From Bacteroidota bacterium (GTDB lineage: Bacteria; Bacteroidota; Bacteroidia; Chitinophagales; Saprospiraceae): DNA of 58,901 bases. The notes under the pieces were generated by a model. The model saw only the letters and a program-made list of their open reading frames with translations. It was not told where the DNA came from and did no database searches. Shown here in pieces: positions 58,781 to 58,901 of the stretch. The number at the start of each line of letters is the position of its first letter. The stretch's first letter is position 1. Location of the stretch: assembly GCA_017857395.1 (NCBI GenBank), contig JAFMDF010000018.1, forward strand, positions 1 through 58,901, written 5' to 3'. The translations under genes and the position numbers were made by a program.

Positions 58781-58901
58781 TTTTTTTATTTTTTGTGTGT
58801 AGTATCTTTTTGAAAAATAATGTTTTGTATTTTAGGAAATTGACAAAGGCTAGTGGTTTGCGCAAGAAGTTAGCGGCAGTTAATATTCTTCAATTTCTTT
58901 C

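Noticed and set aside
58781-58901. Open plus-strand frame (VCSIFLKNNVLYFRKL...) and a minus-strand KEIEEY ending at the window edge
   Set aside because: Both are too short at the edge to separate a real gene from chance.

Overview
The window reads as chromosome of a low-GC Bacteroidota bacterium, most likely of the Saprospiria (Haliscomenobacter/Lewinella-like). The evidence is large secreted proteins with C-terminal type IX secretion sorting domains, cell-surface domains resembling the '3-coathanger stack' annotated in Saprospiraceae, the ftsX-DUF3098-uppP gene order, near absence of Shine-Dalgarno sites, and TAnnTTTG-type -7 promoter boxes. No rRNA, tRNA, phage, transposase, CRISPR array or defence island was recognised. 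The assignment rests on recognised protein families; no search was run.

Layout. 1-2.5 kb: a truncated S9 peptidase, a secreted PLC/GDPD-like phosphodiesterase and a PAP2 phosphatase. 2.7-10.7 kb: a large reprolysin-like metalloprotease, dihydrofolate reductase, a repeat lipoprotein and two secreted unknowns. 11-13.6 kb: the ftsX-DUF3098-uppP envelope cluster. 13.9-20.5 kb: a giant M36 protease with eleven Ig-like repeats. 20.5-25 kb: an MFS transporter, a TlpA-type lipoprotein, a VOC protein and a thioredoxin-like protein. 25.4-28.8 kb: a complete TonB-ExbD-ExbD-ExbB energy-transduction operon. 29-38 kb: thiolase, MBL hydrolase, DUF2141 protein, LytTR regulator, alpha/beta hydrolase, FemAB-like acyltransferase and alanine symporter. 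38.6-41.9 kb: a second, shorter M36 protease. 42-43.3 kb: putative small-RNA elements and a sialate O-acetylesterase fragment. 43.3-48.5 kb: an acyl-CoA dehydrogenase/hydrolase/ArsR-type operon and a flavin monooxygenase-like gene. 48.6-50.5 kb: sulfatase operon with a hidden 55-aa membrane peptide. 50.6-53.7 kb: an arginine-deiminase-superfamily fusion protein beside an arginine/agmatine-antiporter-like permease. 54-58.8 kb: SDR epimerase, secreted unknown, TerC, bactofilin, tsaD.

How the genes work together. Much of the window serves the envelope and scavenging: secreted proteases, sulfatase, phosphodiesterase and an esterase remnant degrade polymers outside the cell; the TonB/ExbBD system powers uptake; symporter, MFS and APC permeases move the small products; thiolase and acyl-CoA dehydrogenase genes handle acyl-CoA; FtsX, UppP, bactofilin and the FemAB-like protein concern the cell wall and division.

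The least explained part is between the genes. Spacers carry several families of palindromes and degenerate 'phrase' repeats (short words repeated with variation, then repeated inverted). One family forms perfect 36-bp inverted repeats exactly bracketing the arginine-deiminase-like gene. A separate element, a conserved block next to a rho-independent terminator and containing a possible MFMGL mini-ORF, occurs three times and may be an undescribed small RNA or leader.
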